A DNA stretch of 33,987 nucleotides from an uncultured Flavobacteriaceae bacterium (GCA_937773465.1 CALJVK010000027.1:1-33987); one strand, 5' to 3'. Numbered from the stretch's first letter, positions 15,273 through 24,512 are shown. A program made the numbers and translations. The notes: generated by a model from the letters alone, not told the origin.

Positions 15273-16414
15273 AATTTTTCAAAAGCTTGATTAAGATCGT
15301 TAATAATGTCTTCTGAATCTTCAATGCCAATTGAAAACCTCAAAAGTCCATCAAAAATACCTAAATTTTCTCTTTCACTTTTTGATATTTTTGAATGAGA
15401 AGTTAATGAAGGAGAACACAATGTAGATTCTACTCCACCTAAACTCATTGCGGATTTAACTAAATTCAGTTTTCTAGTAAATAGAATTGCTGAATCCAAA
15501 TCTGATAATTCAAATGATAGCATCCCTCCAAATCCTAGCATTTGTTTTTTAGACAATTCATAGTCAGGATGAGATTTTAAACCAGGATAAAAAACTGCTT
15601 TAACCTTATCAATAGTTGTAAGATATTCTGCGATTTTTATAGCATTTTCATTTTGCTTATTAACTCTCAAAGATAATGTCTTAATGCTTCTCTCTAAAAG
15701 CCATACAGTATATTCACTTAAGTTTCCTCCGTAATTAATTGATGATTCGATTATTTTATTAATAATAGCATCGCTAGAAGCTAAAGTACCTGCTAATATA
15801 TCACTATGTCCACCAAGATATTTTGTAGCACTATGAAGAACTATATCTATTCCAAAATCTGCAGGGTTTTGATTAATTGGGCTGGAAAATGTATTATCAA
15901 TTATAGAAATTAAATTATGTTTTTTTGAAAGATTAGAAATTGCTTTCAAATCAATAACTTTTAAAAGAGGATTACTAGGAGATTCAACAAAAATTATTTT
16001 AGTATTATTTTTAACTTCTTTTTCATATTCTTTAACTGAAAAACTATCAACAAGACTGTAATCTATATTAAATTTTTTAAATTCTTTAATAACTAAATTT
16101 AGTGTTCCTCCGTATATAGAAGATTGAAATATAACATGGTCACCAGATCTAATAAAACTAAATAATGATGTGTAAATTGCAGCTATTCCAGAGCTAAACA
16201 ATAAGGCTGATTCACAGTTTTCAAGATCGGCAATTTTTTTTGATAAAGCTTTTTGATTTGGTGTGTTAAAATATCTAGGATATTTATCTTCTTCAACATC
16301 AACGAAATCATAAGCAGTAGAGGGGAAAAGCGGAGAAGTTGCACCTTTAAAACGATCATCAATTAATTCTCCTGAATGAACACATTTAGTACTTACTCCA
16401 TTTTTTTTTTTCAT
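15269..16414 (-). CDS. Cystathionine gamma-synthase/gamma-lyase family PLP enzyme
   Basis: Fold-type I transsulfuration enzyme, 381 residues. CVHSGE at the start, YFNTPNQKAL, FSSGIAAIYTSLF, SSIYGGTLNL, ESPSNPLLKVID, IIDNTFSSPI and the PLP lysine Lys198 in HSATKYLGGHSD are all present. SLGGVESTLCSPS near the C-terminus is the substrate-binding block. It could make or cleave cystathionine, or be a homocysteine/methionine gamma-lyase. Its place directly before bshB1 and after a glutathione peroxidase suggests cysteine supply for the thiol pool. Confidence 0.9.
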   Translation of the reverse strand: MKKKNGVSTKCVHSGELIDDRFKGATSPLFPSTAYDFVDVEEDKYPRYFNTPNQKALSKKIADLENCESALLFSSGIAAIYTSLFSFIRSGDHVIFQSSIYGGTLNLVIKEFKKFNIDYSLVDSFSVKEYEKEVKNNTKIIFVESPSNPLLKVIDLKAISNLSKKHNLISIIDNTFSSPINQNPADFGIDIVLHSATKYLGGHSDILAGTLASSDAIINKIIESSINYGGNLSEYTVWLLERSIKTLSLRVNKQNENAIKIAEYLTTIDKVKAVFYPGLKSHPDYELSKKQMLGFGGMLSFELSDLDSAILFTRKLNLVKSAMSLGGVESTLCSPSLTSHSKISKSERENLGIFDGLLRFSIGIEDSEDIINDLNQAFEKL

Positions 16415-16418
16415 TTAA

Positions 16419-16979
16419 TTAAGTTTTAATCCACTGAATAACAGATGGATCATCTGGTTTAGTTCTTGGTGAAATTATTTTTTCAAGATAACCATTTTCA
16501 TTAATTAAATATTTTTGAAAATTCCATTTAACTGAGGAATCTTTATAACCATTTTTGTTCTTGCTAGTTAAAAACTTGTAAAGTGGGTGCATGTCAGAAC
16601 CCTTAACAGAAATTTTTTCCATCATTGGAAAACTTACGCCATAATTTTTAAGACAAAATTTGGCAATATCTTCATTTGAACCTGGTTCTTGCCATAAAAA
16701 ATTATTAGCAGGAAAACCAATAATAACAAAATTATCAGATTTATAATCCTTATACATTTTCTCGAGAATTTCATATTGGTATGTCAAACCACACTTTGAT
16801 GCAGTATTAACTACCATAACTTTCTTGCCTTTTAAACTAGACATACTAAAAGTTTCGCCATTTAAATCTGTAAGTTTAAATTGATGAATGCTTTGTTTAG
16901 CAGCAGAATTTTCAACTGGTTCTTGAGCATTACAAGAGAAAGTAAATATTCCCATAAATAAAAAAATTAATTTTTTCAT
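16419..16979 (-). CDS. Glutathione peroxidase-family thiol peroxidase, lipoprotein
   Basis: 186 residues, thioredoxin fold. Lipobox FSC at Cys16 makes it a membrane-anchored lipoprotein. Peroxidatic Cys63 is in NTASKCGLTYQYE; Gln in QEPGSNEDI and Trp-Asn in VKWNFQKYLI complete the catalytic site. The usual second-motif Cys is Ala here (GFPANNF), common in Bacteroidota forms; Cys108 in AKFC may resolve. Reduces hydroperoxides, probably with thioredoxin. Upstream TTTTGTATATTA (minus strand) looks like its promoter. Confidence 0.93.
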   Translation of the reverse strand: MKKLIFLFMGIFTFSCNAQEPVENSAAKQSIHQFKLTDLNGETFSMSSLKGKKVMVVNTASKCGLTYQYEILEKMYKDYKSDNFVIIGFPANNFLWQEPGSNEDIAKFCLKNYGVSFPMMEKISVKGSDMHPLYKFLTSKNKNGYKDSSVKWNFQKYLINENGYLEKIISPRTKPDDPSVIQWIKT

Positions 16980-17014
16980 ACAAAATAATATACAAAACTC
17001 ATGCCATAATGTTA

Positions 17015-17290
17015 TTACTCTATTTCAGCCGAAAGTCCTGCTTGTAATAATTTGGTACACATCGGTTTCAAAACAGAGTAAGATCCAGTCTTAACACTAC
17101 ATTTCCCTTTATAATGTACTATCAAGGAACACTGTTCTGCTTGTTCTAAAGTATGATCGCAAACACTTATTAAAGTATTAATAACATGATCAAATGTATT
17201 CACATCATCATTATAAAGAATGATTTCATTTTCATTGATTAAATCAGTTTCTGAAAAATGTTGTTCAGATATTTTTTCTTTTGTTCCCAA
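17015..17290 (-). CDS. clpS: ATP-dependent Clp protease adaptor ClpS
   Basis: 91 residues. Core motif ILYNDDVNTFDHVI, then QAEQCSLIVHYKGKCSVKTG and final LLQAGLSAEIE match ClpS. It binds N-degron proteins (N-terminal Leu, Phe, Trp, Tyr) and hands them to ClpAP/ClpCP. Lies 24 bases after tpiA; in many flavobacteria prmA sits between these two, and it is absent here. Confidence 0.96.
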   Translation of the reverse strand: MGTKEKISEQHFSETDLINENEIILYNDDVNTFDHVINTLISVCDHTLEQAEQCSLIVHYKGKCSVKTGSYSVLKPMCTKLLQAGLSAEIE

Positions 17291-17314
17291 ACTACTTTTA
17301 ATTTACATAAAAAC

Positions 17315-18067
17315 TTAGCTATTTGCCTTAATTATTTCGATAAAATCATGTGCTTTTAACGCAGCTCCACCAATTAAACCACCATCAACATCCTTTTTGT
17401 TAAAAATTTCAACAGCATTAGAGGGTTTAACACTTCCCCCATATAAAATTGATACATTGTTGGCAATTTCAAAATTAAACTTCTCAGAAATATAGTTTCT
17501 AACAAACTGATGTATTTCTTGAGCTTGTTCTGCTGATGCTGTTTCACCCGTTCCTATAGCCCATACAGGTTCATAAGCTAAAACAATATTTTTCCATGAA
17601 CTTGATTCCAATTTCATAACAGTGTTTTCCAATTGACTTTTAACAACATCAAAATAAGAATTAGATTTCCTATCTTTTAATTCCTCGCCAAAACAAAAGA
17701 TTATATGCATATTACTATTCAATGCTATATTAATTTTTTTAAAAAGTAGAACATCGTCTTCATTATAAAATGCTCTTCTTTCTGAATGGCCAATTAAGGT
17801 GGTATTAATCCCAATACTTTTTAACATATCTATCGAAACCTCTCCGGTGAAAGCTCCAGATTTATTATCATTAATATTTTGAGATATAACTTCTATACTA
17901 TCATTTCCAACCTGATCTACTGCAGTTTTTAGAAAAGGGAAAGAAGGGGCTATCATTACTTTAACATCTGCATTACCTAAATTCTGTTTTAAATCATTGA
18001 TTAAATTAATGGTTTCATTTAAATCATTATTCATTTTCCAATTACCAGCTACTATTTTTCTTCTCAT
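17315..18067 (-). CDS. tpiA: Triosephosphate isomerase
   Basis: 250 residues, normal length. Interconverts dihydroxyacetone phosphate and glyceraldehyde 3-phosphate. AGNWKMN with Lys11, IGHSERR with His94, the catalytic Glu166 in AYEPVWAIGTG, the lid GTGETAS, and YGGSVKP phosphate loop are all intact. Nine bases after the permease gene. Confidence 0.97.
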   Translation of the reverse strand: MRRKIVAGNWKMNNDLNETINLINDLKQNLGNADVKVMIAPSFPFLKTAVDQVGNDSIEVISQNINDNKSGAFTGEVSIDMLKSIGINTTLIGHSERRAFYNEDDVLLFKKINIALNSNMHIIFCFGEELKDRKSNSYFDVVKSQLENTVMKLESSSWKNIVLAYEPVWAIGTGETASAEQAQEIHQFVRNYISEKFNFEIANNVSILYGGSVKPSNAVEIFNKKDVDGGLIGGAALKAHDFIEIIKANS

Positions 18068-18076
18068 TTTATATTT

Positions 18077-19153
18077 TTAAAAATTATTTTTTGTTCTTGG
18101 ATCTAACCAAGTATAAATTATATCAACAAATATATTGATCATTATGAATATTATAGAAATTGTAAGCACTGATCCAATTAAAACCGGAACATCTAATTTA
18201 TTTAAAGCGTCTACAATTTCTTTTCCTAAGCCATTCCAACCAAATATATATTCTACAAAAACAGAACCTGCAAGCATACTTGCAAACCATCCTGATAATG
18301 CTGTAACAACTGGATTTAATGAGTTTTTAATGGCATGATTCTTAATAACATTATACTTTGACAATCCCTTTGAATATGCAGTTGTAATATAATTTTTAGA
18401 AAGAACTTTCAGTAAAGAGTTTCTCATCATTTGAGAAATTACAGCTATTGGTCTGATTCCTAATACTATTGAGGGAAGAATAAGGTTTTTTAGCTGTAAT
18501 TTCATTTGCTCACCGTAATCATCAAGTTCATATAAGCTCCCAGTCATATTTAGTCCAGTAAACTCGCTTAAAACAAATCCAAATATCCAAGCAAAGATTA
18601 TCGCACTAAAAAAAGAAGGAATACTCATCCCTAAAGTACTTGACACTTGAATTAAATAATCTATCCAAGTATTTTTATTTAAAGCAGCAATTATACCCAA
18701 AAACAATCCTAAAAATACTGCAATTAGAATTGAAGCAAAAGCTAAAACAAAAGTATTAGGCAATGTGTTTTTAATTATTTCTATGACAGACACTCCATTT
18801 TTTTGATAAGAGTCTCTTAAATAAGGAGTTTTTAATACTAAAAAAGAATTTTTATTCTCTAAAATATTTAAATAGTTGTATTTTTTTTCTTTTAAAAAAG
18901 AAATGTTTTCAGGATCTTTAGAATGAAATGAAATTATTGATAAATCGTTTAAATAATACAAATACTGATTAAAAACTGGTTTATCAAAACCATATTTTTT
19001 TTTTAAAGCAAGTAATTGTTCAGAATTTTCATTTTGACCAAGCATCATTTGAGCGGGGTCACCAGGAAGGATATTGAATAGAAAAAAAATTATAGTAACT
19101 ACACCGAAAAGAGTGATTAATATGTTACCTAATTTTTTCCAAAACCAAAACAT
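18077..19153 (-). CDS. OppB/DppB-type ABC transporter permease
   Basis: 358 residues with the DppB layout: N-terminal helix then LFNILPGDPAQMMLGQ, a periplasmic segment of about 100 residues, and a five-helix core. The cytoplasmic EAA-type loop reads NYITTAYSKGLSKYNVIKNHAIKNSL. The segment before it holds LILPSIVLGIRPIAVISQMMRNS, and the end has GSVFVEYIFGWNGLG. It would import peptides or nickel, but no second permease, ATPases or binding protein sit nearby. It overlaps no neighbour and lies 6 bases after DUF1599. Confidence 0.92.
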   Translation of the reverse strand: MFWFWKKLGNILITLFGVVTIIFFLFNILPGDPAQMMLGQNENSEQLLALKKKYGFDKPVFNQYLYYLNDLSIISFHSKDPENISFLKEKKYNYLNILENKNSFLVLKTPYLRDSYQKNGVSVIEIIKNTLPNTFVLAFASILIAVFLGLFLGIIAALNKNTWIDYLIQVSSTLGMSIPSFFSAIIFAWIFGFVLSEFTGLNMTGSLYELDDYGEQMKLQLKNLILPSIVLGIRPIAVISQMMRNSLLKVLSKNYITTAYSKGLSKYNVIKNHAIKNSLNPVVTALSGWFASMLAGSVFVEYIFGWNGLGKEIVDALNKLDVPVLIGSVLTISIIFIMINIFVDIIYTWLDPRTKNNF

Positions 19154-19159
19154 AATTAT

Positions 19160-19702
19160 TTATTTGTCTTGTAAATGAATCAATGCAAAAACAGAATAGT
19201 TTATCATGTCTTGGTAATTTGCATCTATTCCTTCACTAACTAAAGTTTTACCTTGATTATCTTCAATTTGCTTAATTCTCAATATTTTTTGAATAATTAA
19301 GTCTGTTAATGAACTTACTCTCATTTCTCTCCATGCTTCTCCATAATCATGATTTTTGTTTTCCATTAAACTTTTAGTTTTTGCAAAATTAAAATCATAA
19401 AGATTGATAGCTTGTTCCAGATTTAAATCAGGAGATTCTACAACACCTTTTTCAATTTGAATTAATGACATTAGAGAGTAATTAATTATACCTATAAACT
19501 CTGAAAATTCACCTTCATCGACTTTTCTTTCCTTATTAGTTTGTAAACCTCTAATGCGCTGAGCTTTAATAAAAATTTGATCAGTTAAAGAAGTTAGTCT
19601 TAAAATTCTCCAAGCACTTCCATAATCAATCATTTTTTTCTTAAAAAGATCTCTACAAATTGTAATAACTTGATCGTATTGTGATGACGTATTTTCTGCC
19701 AA
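19160..19702 (-). CDS. DUF1599 family protein
   Basis: 180 residues, a tandem duplication: KKKMIDYGSAWRILRLTSLT near residue 21 and ENKNHDYGEAWREMRVSSLT near residue 113 are two copies of one motif, each followed by a helix (DQIFIKAQRIRGLQ, DLIIQKILRIKQIE) and an INYS(L/V) segment. DUF1599 is a conserved Bacteroidota protein of unknown function, usually beside folP as here. It is divergent from folP with 77 bases between. Confidence 0.92.
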   Translation of the reverse strand: MAENTSSQYDQVITICRDLFKKKMIDYGSAWRILRLTSLTDQIFIKAQRIRGLQTNKERKVDEGEFSEFIGIINYSLMSLIQIEKGVVESPDLNLEQAINLYDFNFAKTKSLMENKNHDYGEAWREMRVSSLTDLIIQKILRIKQIEDNQGKTLVSEGIDANYQDMINYSVFALIHLQDK

Positions 19703-19726
19703 TTATTATTTTTTCTATAAATTTCG

Positions 19727-19758
19727 TTGAAAAAATTGAATTAGGTAGATTACTTTTG
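19727..19758 (+). promoter_or_regulatory. Bacteroidota-type promoter of folP
   Basis: TTG at 19727-19729 (-33) and TACTTTTG at 19751-19758 (-7, consensus TAnnTTTG), with 21 bases between. Transcription would start near 19765, about 15 bases before the folP ATG. Confidence 0.6.
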
Positions 19759-19779
19759 TGAAAAGTTATTAAAAAAATA

Positions 19780-20610
19780 ATGATTTTAAATATTAAAGGA
19801 TCTCTTCTAGACTTATCATGTCCTAAAATCATGGGGATTTTAAATGTTACACCTGATTCGTTTTATGATGGGGGAGTTTATTCAAATGAAAAAGAAGTAT
19901 TAAAGCAAGTTGAGAAAATGATTTTAGATGGAGTTGATATTATTGATATCGGAGGATATAGCTCTAAACCTGGAGCAAAAACAATAACTATAAAGGAAGA
20001 AGAAAAAAGAGTCTTGCCAATTATTAAACTTATTTATAAAACATTTAAAAAAACTATTATATCGGTTGACACTTTCAGAAGTGAAATTGCAGAAAAATCT
20101 CTTAATGCTGGAGCTTCAATAATAAATGATATTTCAGGTGGTGATTTTGATAATAACATTTATAATATAGCAGAGAGATACAAAGCTCCATACATAATGA
20201 TGCATATGAAAGGTAATCCCTCAAACATGCAAATAAATCCTACTTATAAAAATATTAATTACGAAATCATAAAAAATTTATCAAAAAAAATAGATTTTGC
20301 ACAAAAAAAAGGAGTTTGTGATATTATAATTGACCCTGGTTTTGGATTCGGAAAAACTATTAAACATAATTATCAAATATTAAATAATTTGAAACTATAT
20401 AAAGTTTTACAAAAGCCTATATTAATTGGAGTTTCAAGAAAATCAATGATTTATAAGCTTTTAAAAACAGATCCTTCAAAAGCTTTAAATGGGACAACTA
20501 CCTTAAATACTGTAGCATTAATTAATGGTGCTAACATATTAAGAGTTCATGACGTAAAACAAGCAAGTGAAGTAATTAAACTGTGTGGTTTTTTAAAAGA
20601 AAACGTTTAA
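19780..20610 (+). CDS. folP: Dihydropteroate synthase
   Basis: 276 residues. Joins p-aminobenzoate with dihydropterin pyrophosphate in folate synthesis; target of sulfonamides. MGILNVTPDSFYDGG, the DIGGYSSKPGA loop at 56-66, ISVDTFRSEIA, IIDPGFGFGKT and IGVSRKSMIYKL are all present. The ATG follows a clear promoter. It lies 27 bases before dacA. With folE in the same window, two folate genes are close. Confidence 0.97.
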   Translation: MILNIKGSLLDLSCPKIMGILNVTPDSFYDGGVYSNEKEVLKQVEKMILDGVDIIDIGGYSSKPGAKTITIKEEEKRVLPIIKLIYKTFKKTIISVDTFRSEIAEKSLNAGASIINDISGGDFDNNIYNIAERYKAPYIMMHMKGNPSNMQINPTYKNINYEIIKNLSKKIDFAQKKGVCDIIIDPGFGFGKTIKHNYQILNNLKLYKVLQKPILIGVSRKSMIYKLLKTDPSKALNGTTTLNTVALINGANILRVHDVKQASEVIKLCGFLKENV

Positions 20611-20622
20611 AACAATTTTAAC

Positions 20623-20630
20623 TAATTTTG
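20623..20630 (+). promoter_or_regulatory. -7 element upstream of dacA
   Basis: TAATTTTG fits TAnnTTTG and ends 7 bases before the TTG start of dacA, so a transcript from it would have almost no leader. Confidence 0.4.
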
Positions 20631-20637
20631 TAGAGAT

Positions 20638-21429
20638 TTGGAAGATATACTTAACATAACTCAAAACTTCGTAATACCATTTTTAGATATTATTCTTGTT
20701 GGAATAATGCTTTACTATGTGTATAAATTAGTTAAAGGAACTGCTGCTATAAATATTTTTTTAGGTTTTGTAATAATTTATATTATATGGTGGTTAACCG
20801 AACTTGTCAATATGCGGATATTAAGTAATATTCTGGGTGGCTTTATTAGTGTAGGAGTAATTGCAATCATTGTAGTTTTTCAGCAAGAAATAAGAAAATT
20901 TCTTCTTTTACTTGGTTCTTCAAATATTACAAATAATAAGAATATCCTTAAAAAATTTAATTTATTCTTTAAAATTTCTAATGAACAAAGTAGTATGGAT
21001 TTTGATGAGTTTATCATTTCTTGTGAAAATTTAAAAAAAAATAAAACAGGTGCTCTTTTTGTAATCGAAAGAAATAATAGTTTGGATTTTGTAAGAACGA
21101 GTGGAGATGAACTTTACGCTACTATTTCTAGTCCAATTATTGAAAGTATTTTTTATAAAAATAGTCCGCTTCATGATGGTGCAGTTATAATTGAAGGGAA
21201 TTACATAACTGGATCTAGGGTTATTCTTCCTGTAACAGATAATCAAAATATTAATTCAAGGCTTGGTCTTAGACATAGAGCAGCTATAGGAATTACAGAA
21301 AAAACGGATGCATTAGCCGTGGTTATTTCAGAAGAGAATGGTAAATTATCTTTAATTAAAAACGGAGAGCTTATCCCAATCAAAAATAGTGAAATTTTAA
21401 AATCTAAACTTGAGATTGAACTACTGTAG
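20638..21429 (+). CDS. dacA: Diadenylate cyclase CdaA/DacA
   Basis: 263 residues. Makes cyclic di-AMP from two ATP. Three N-terminal membrane helices (to about residue 80) precede the DAC domain, with the DGA motif at 180-182 (SPLHDGAVII) and RHR at 212-214 (GLRHRAAIG). The start is TTG: no ATG lies upstream in frame before the folP stop region, and the next Met (residue 24) is inside the first membrane helix. Its 3' end overlaps the convergent exporter gene by 26 bases. Confidence 0.95.
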   Translation: MEDILNITQNFVIPFLDIILVGIMLYYVYKLVKGTAAINIFLGFVIIYIIWWLTELVNMRILSNILGGFISVGVIAIIVVFQQEIRKFLLLLGSSNITNNKNILKKFNLFFKISNEQSSMDFDEFIISCENLKKNKTGALFVIERNNSLDFVRTSGDELYATISSPIIESIFYKNSPLHDGAVIIEGNYITGSRVILPVTDNQNINSRLGLRHRAAIGITEKTDALAVVISEENGKLSLIKNGELIPIKNSEILKSKLEIELL

Positions 21430-23188
21430 CTTCTTCTTTTTTAAATTGAATTTCATATAAGTCTTTATAATATCCACCTTTCTTTGATATTAACTCTTTG
21501 TGTGATCCGTTTTCTACCAAAACTCCTTGATTCATAACAAAAATTCTATCAGAATTTAAAATTGTAGATAACCTGTGAGCAATTATGATCGATGTTTTGT
21601 TCTGAGTAATTGTAGCGGTTGCATTTTGAATCAATTCTTCAGAATTCGAATCTATACTAGAAGTTGCTTCATCGAGTATTAAAATCGATGGATTTTTAAT
21701 ATATGCTCTTAGAAAAGAAATCAATTGCCTTTGACCCTGAGACAACATTACTCCCCGTTCCTTTACATTATAATTATAACCATTAGGCAAAGAGATAATA
21801 AAATTATGAATTCCAATTTTTTTTGCAGCGCTTACAACACTATCAAAAGAAATGGATGAATCCCAAAGAGTAATATTATTTAAAATAGTATCAGCAAACA
21901 AAAACACATCTTGTAATACTAATGCAGTTCGACTTCTAAGAGATTTTAATTTGTAATCTTTTATGTTTTGATTCGCAATAAAAATTGATCCTTCTTGAGC
22001 ATCATAAAATCTGGATATTAAATTAACAATTGTAGTCTTTCCAGATCCAGTAGATCCGACAATTGCAATTTTTTCACCATTTTTTATATTAAAAGAAAGA
22101 TTTTTAATTACTTTTTCATTTTCAACATATGAAAAGCTAATGTTTTCAAATACTATATTACCATCTATTAATTCTTCATTTTTAGTGCCTGAATCAGAAA
22201 TATTACTTCTTGTATCAATTATTTTAAAAATTCTATTTGCAGCAACCATACCCATTTGTAATGTATTAAACTTATCAGCTATTTGACGCAATGGCCTAAA
22301 CAGCATCTGAGATAGTTGTATGAATAAAAATATAGTTCCAAGTGTTATTGATGAATTTTCTAAAATAGCATTTAGACCGCCAAACCAAACAATCAATCCT
22401 ATAGTTACAGATGTAGAAAGTTCTGCAATTGGAAAAAATATTGAATTATACCAAACTGTTTTCAACCAAGCTTTTTTATGTTTTTCATTAATTTTAACAA
22501 AATTATCATACTCAATTTTTTCTCTATTGAACAATTGAACGATTTTCATTCCAGTAATTCTCTCTTGGACAAAAGAATTTAAATTAGCTACCTCAGATCG
22601 AACTTCATTAAATGCAATTTTCATTGACTTCTGAAATTTTCTTGTGGCAAAAAGAATGAAAGGCAAAATGATAAAAATTGTTAAAGATAATTTCCAGCTT
22701 AAAAAAAGCATTACAATAATTACTAAAAACATTTGCATCAGATCTGCAGCTATCATAAACAGACCTTGACTAAAAATACTTGCAATTGTTTCCATGTCAT
22801 TGACAGCTCTTGTAACTAGACGCCCAACTGATGACTTATCAAAATATGACATTTTAAAATCAAGAATATGTTTGAATAACTGGACTCGAATATCATATAT
22901 AACTTTTTGTCCAAGTAAATTGGCATAATAACTAAATAAAAACATAAAAAGAACAGTAAGCATTAAATTAAAAAACATAATAATTATCAAAAAAATAAAA
23001 TCCTGATATTTACCTAATGCTAAATAATCATCAACAGCTACCTTAATCAAATAAGGAGTTAATGTAGAGAAAATAGAAATTAATATTGCTGAAATTCCTA
23101 CAAAAACAAATACGGTTCTGTAAATTAAAACATACTCTAAAAGTCTTTTAAAAAGTTTTACATCAAGAAGGTTAGAGTTTTTAGTCAT
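21404..23188 (-). CDS. MsbA-like ABC exporter (fused permease and ATPase)
   Basis: 594 residues, half-transporter that works as a homodimer. Six membrane helices fill about residues 20-310; the ATPase domain follows with Walker A GSTGSGKTT at 378-386, LSQGQRQL signature, ILDEATSSID Walker B and IIAHRLSTI H-loop. Sequence type suggests lipid A or multidrug export. It overlaps truA by eight bases at its start. Confidence 0.95.
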   Translation of the reverse strand: MTKNSNLLDVKLFKRLLEYVLIYRTVFVFVGISAILISIFSTLTPYLIKVAVDDYLALGKYQDFIFLIIIMFFNLMLTVLFMFLFSYYANLLGQKVIYDIRVQLFKHILDFKMSYFDKSSVGRLVTRAVNDMETIASIFSQGLFMIAADLMQMFLVIIVMLFLSWKLSLTIFIILPFILFATRKFQKSMKIAFNEVRSEVANLNSFVQERITGMKIVQLFNREKIEYDNFVKINEKHKKAWLKTVWYNSIFFPIAELSTSVTIGLIVWFGGLNAILENSSITLGTIFLFIQLSQMLFRPLRQIADKFNTLQMGMVAANRIFKIIDTRSNISDSGTKNEELIDGNIVFENISFSYVENEKVIKNLSFNIKNGEKIAIVGSTGSGKTTIVNLISRFYDAQEGSIFIANQNIKDYKLKSLRSRTALVLQDVFLFADTILNNITLWDSSISFDSVVSAAKKIGIHNFIISLPNGYNYNVKERGVMLSQGQRQLISFLRAYIKNPSILILDEATSSIDSNSEELIQNATATITQNKTSIIIAHRLSTILNSDRIFVMNQGVLVENGSHKELISKKGGYYKDLYEIQFKKEEATVVQSQV

Positions 23189-23933
23189 CTAATAATGAAT
23201 CTGTTGGATAAATAATATTTGTTAAATATAAACCTTGTGCTGGAACTGAATAACCTGCAGCTTCCCTGTCTTTACTATTAATTACCTTATCCAAGTGAGA
23301 AATTTCGTATTTACCTTCTCCAATTTCTATTAAAGTTCCGACAATAGCTCTTACCATATTCCTTAAAAAACGGTTAGCTGAGATTTCAAAAACCCAGTGA
23401 TTTTCCTTAAAACTCCATTGAGCATCAGTAATATTACAATCAAAAGTGTGCACGTCGGAATTAGATTTAGAAAAAGACTTAAAGTCTTTATAGTTATAAA
23501 GTTTCAAAGCTGCCAGATTCATTTTATAAAAATCAATTTCCTTCCTTAAATAATAAGAGTTATTAAATAAAAAAGGGTTTTTAAAAGTATTAAGTTTGTA
23601 TTGATATGTTCTACTTAATGCATCAAACCTTGCATGAAAATCATCTTTTACTTTATATATTTTATTGATTGATATATCTTTTGGCAAAAAAGAATTTGAC
23701 TTATAAATAAAATCAGATTTTTCTATTATTGATTTATTGAAATCAAAGTGTGCGCAAAAATAAGAAGCATGAACGCCTGTATCTGTTCTGCCTGCCCCAA
23801 TAATATTGATTTTTTCATTTAAAATAGTAGAAAGACAATTCTCAATTGTTTCTTGAACTGAAACAGAATTAGGTTGTATTTGCCAACCATGATAGTTAGC
23901 TCCATTAAAAGATAATTCTAATAAATATCGCAA
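23181..23933 (-). CDS. truA: tRNA pseudouridine(38-40) synthase TruA
   Basis: 250 residues. Isomerises uridines 38-40 in the anticodon arm. FNGANYHGWQIQPN, the catalytic Asp51 in GAGRTDTGVHA, the FHARFDALSRTYQY block and NRFLRNMVRAIVGTLIEIG fit the family. It starts at an ATG 63 bases from the divergent phosphoesterase gene and is followed directly by the exporter. Confidence 0.97.
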   Translation of the reverse strand: MRYLLELSFNGANYHGWQIQPNSVSVQETIENCLSTILNEKINIIGAGRTDTGVHASYFCAHFDFNKSIIEKSDFIYKSNSFLPKDISINKIYKVKDDFHARFDALSRTYQYKLNTFKNPFLFNNSYYLRKEIDFYKMNLAALKLYNYKDFKSFSKSNSDVHTFDCNITDAQWSFKENHWVFEISANRFLRNMVRAIVGTLIEIGEGKYEISHLDKVINSKDREAAGYSVPAQGLYLTNIIYPTDSLLDD

Positions 23934-23942
23934 GAGAAATAC

Positions 23943-23950
23943 TACTTTTG
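23943..23950 (+). promoter_or_regulatory. -7 element upstream of the YfcE-like gene
   Basis: TACTTTTG, identical to the folP element, 46 bases before the TTG start of the phosphoesterase gene. No clear -33 TTG. Confidence 0.4.
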
Positions 23951-23996
23951 TTTAAAAACAAATATACCTTAATAAGAAAGTCAAAAAAATATTTAA

Positions 23997-24512
23997 TTGA
24001 AAAAAATTCTATTATTATCAGACACACATAGCTTTATTGATGATGTTATATTAAAATATGCAAAAAAAGCTGATGAAATATGGCATGCTGGTGATATAGG
24101 AAACATAGATGTTTATGATAAACTAGAAAAAATTACAAAAACTAGAGCAGTATATGGAAATATTGATGATTATGTTATTCGTTCTGCAATCAAAGAGGTG
24201 AATACATTTATTTGTGAAAAAGTAAAAGTTTCAATGATTCATATCGCGGGGAAACCTCCTTATTACAACAGGAAAAGTAAGTTGATAATTCGACAAGAAA
24301 AACCAAAAATTTTTATTTGCGGTCATTCACATATTCTAAAAGTTGAATTTGATAAAGTAAATAATGTTTTATTTATTAATCCTGGTGCTGCAGGAAGACA
24401 TGGATTTCATAAAAAAAGAACCATGATTAGATTCGAAATAAACGAAGAAAAAATTGAAAATATGGAAGTAATAGAATTAGGTAATAGATCAAAATTACCT
24501 CAATCTATTTGA
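23997..24512 (+). CDS. YfcE/MJ0936-family metallophosphoesterase
   Basis: 171 residues with a TTG start placed so that the protein begins KKILLLSDTHS, the family's first metal motif (Asp, His). HAGDIGN, VYGNID, and the GHSH near the end provide the other di-metal ligands; INPGAAGRHG follows as usual. Family members hydrolyse phosphodiesters in vitro with no settled substrate. The 3' end overlaps the DUF4293 gene by 18 bases. Confidence 0.94.
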   Translation: MKKILLLSDTHSFIDDVILKYAKKADEIWHAGDIGNIDVYDKLEKITKTRAVYGNIDDYVIRSAIKEVNTFICEKVKVSMIHIAGKPPYYNRKSKLIIRQEKPKIFICGHSHILKVEFDKVNNVLFINPGAAGRHGFHKKRTMIRFEINEEKIENMEVIELGNRSKLPQSI

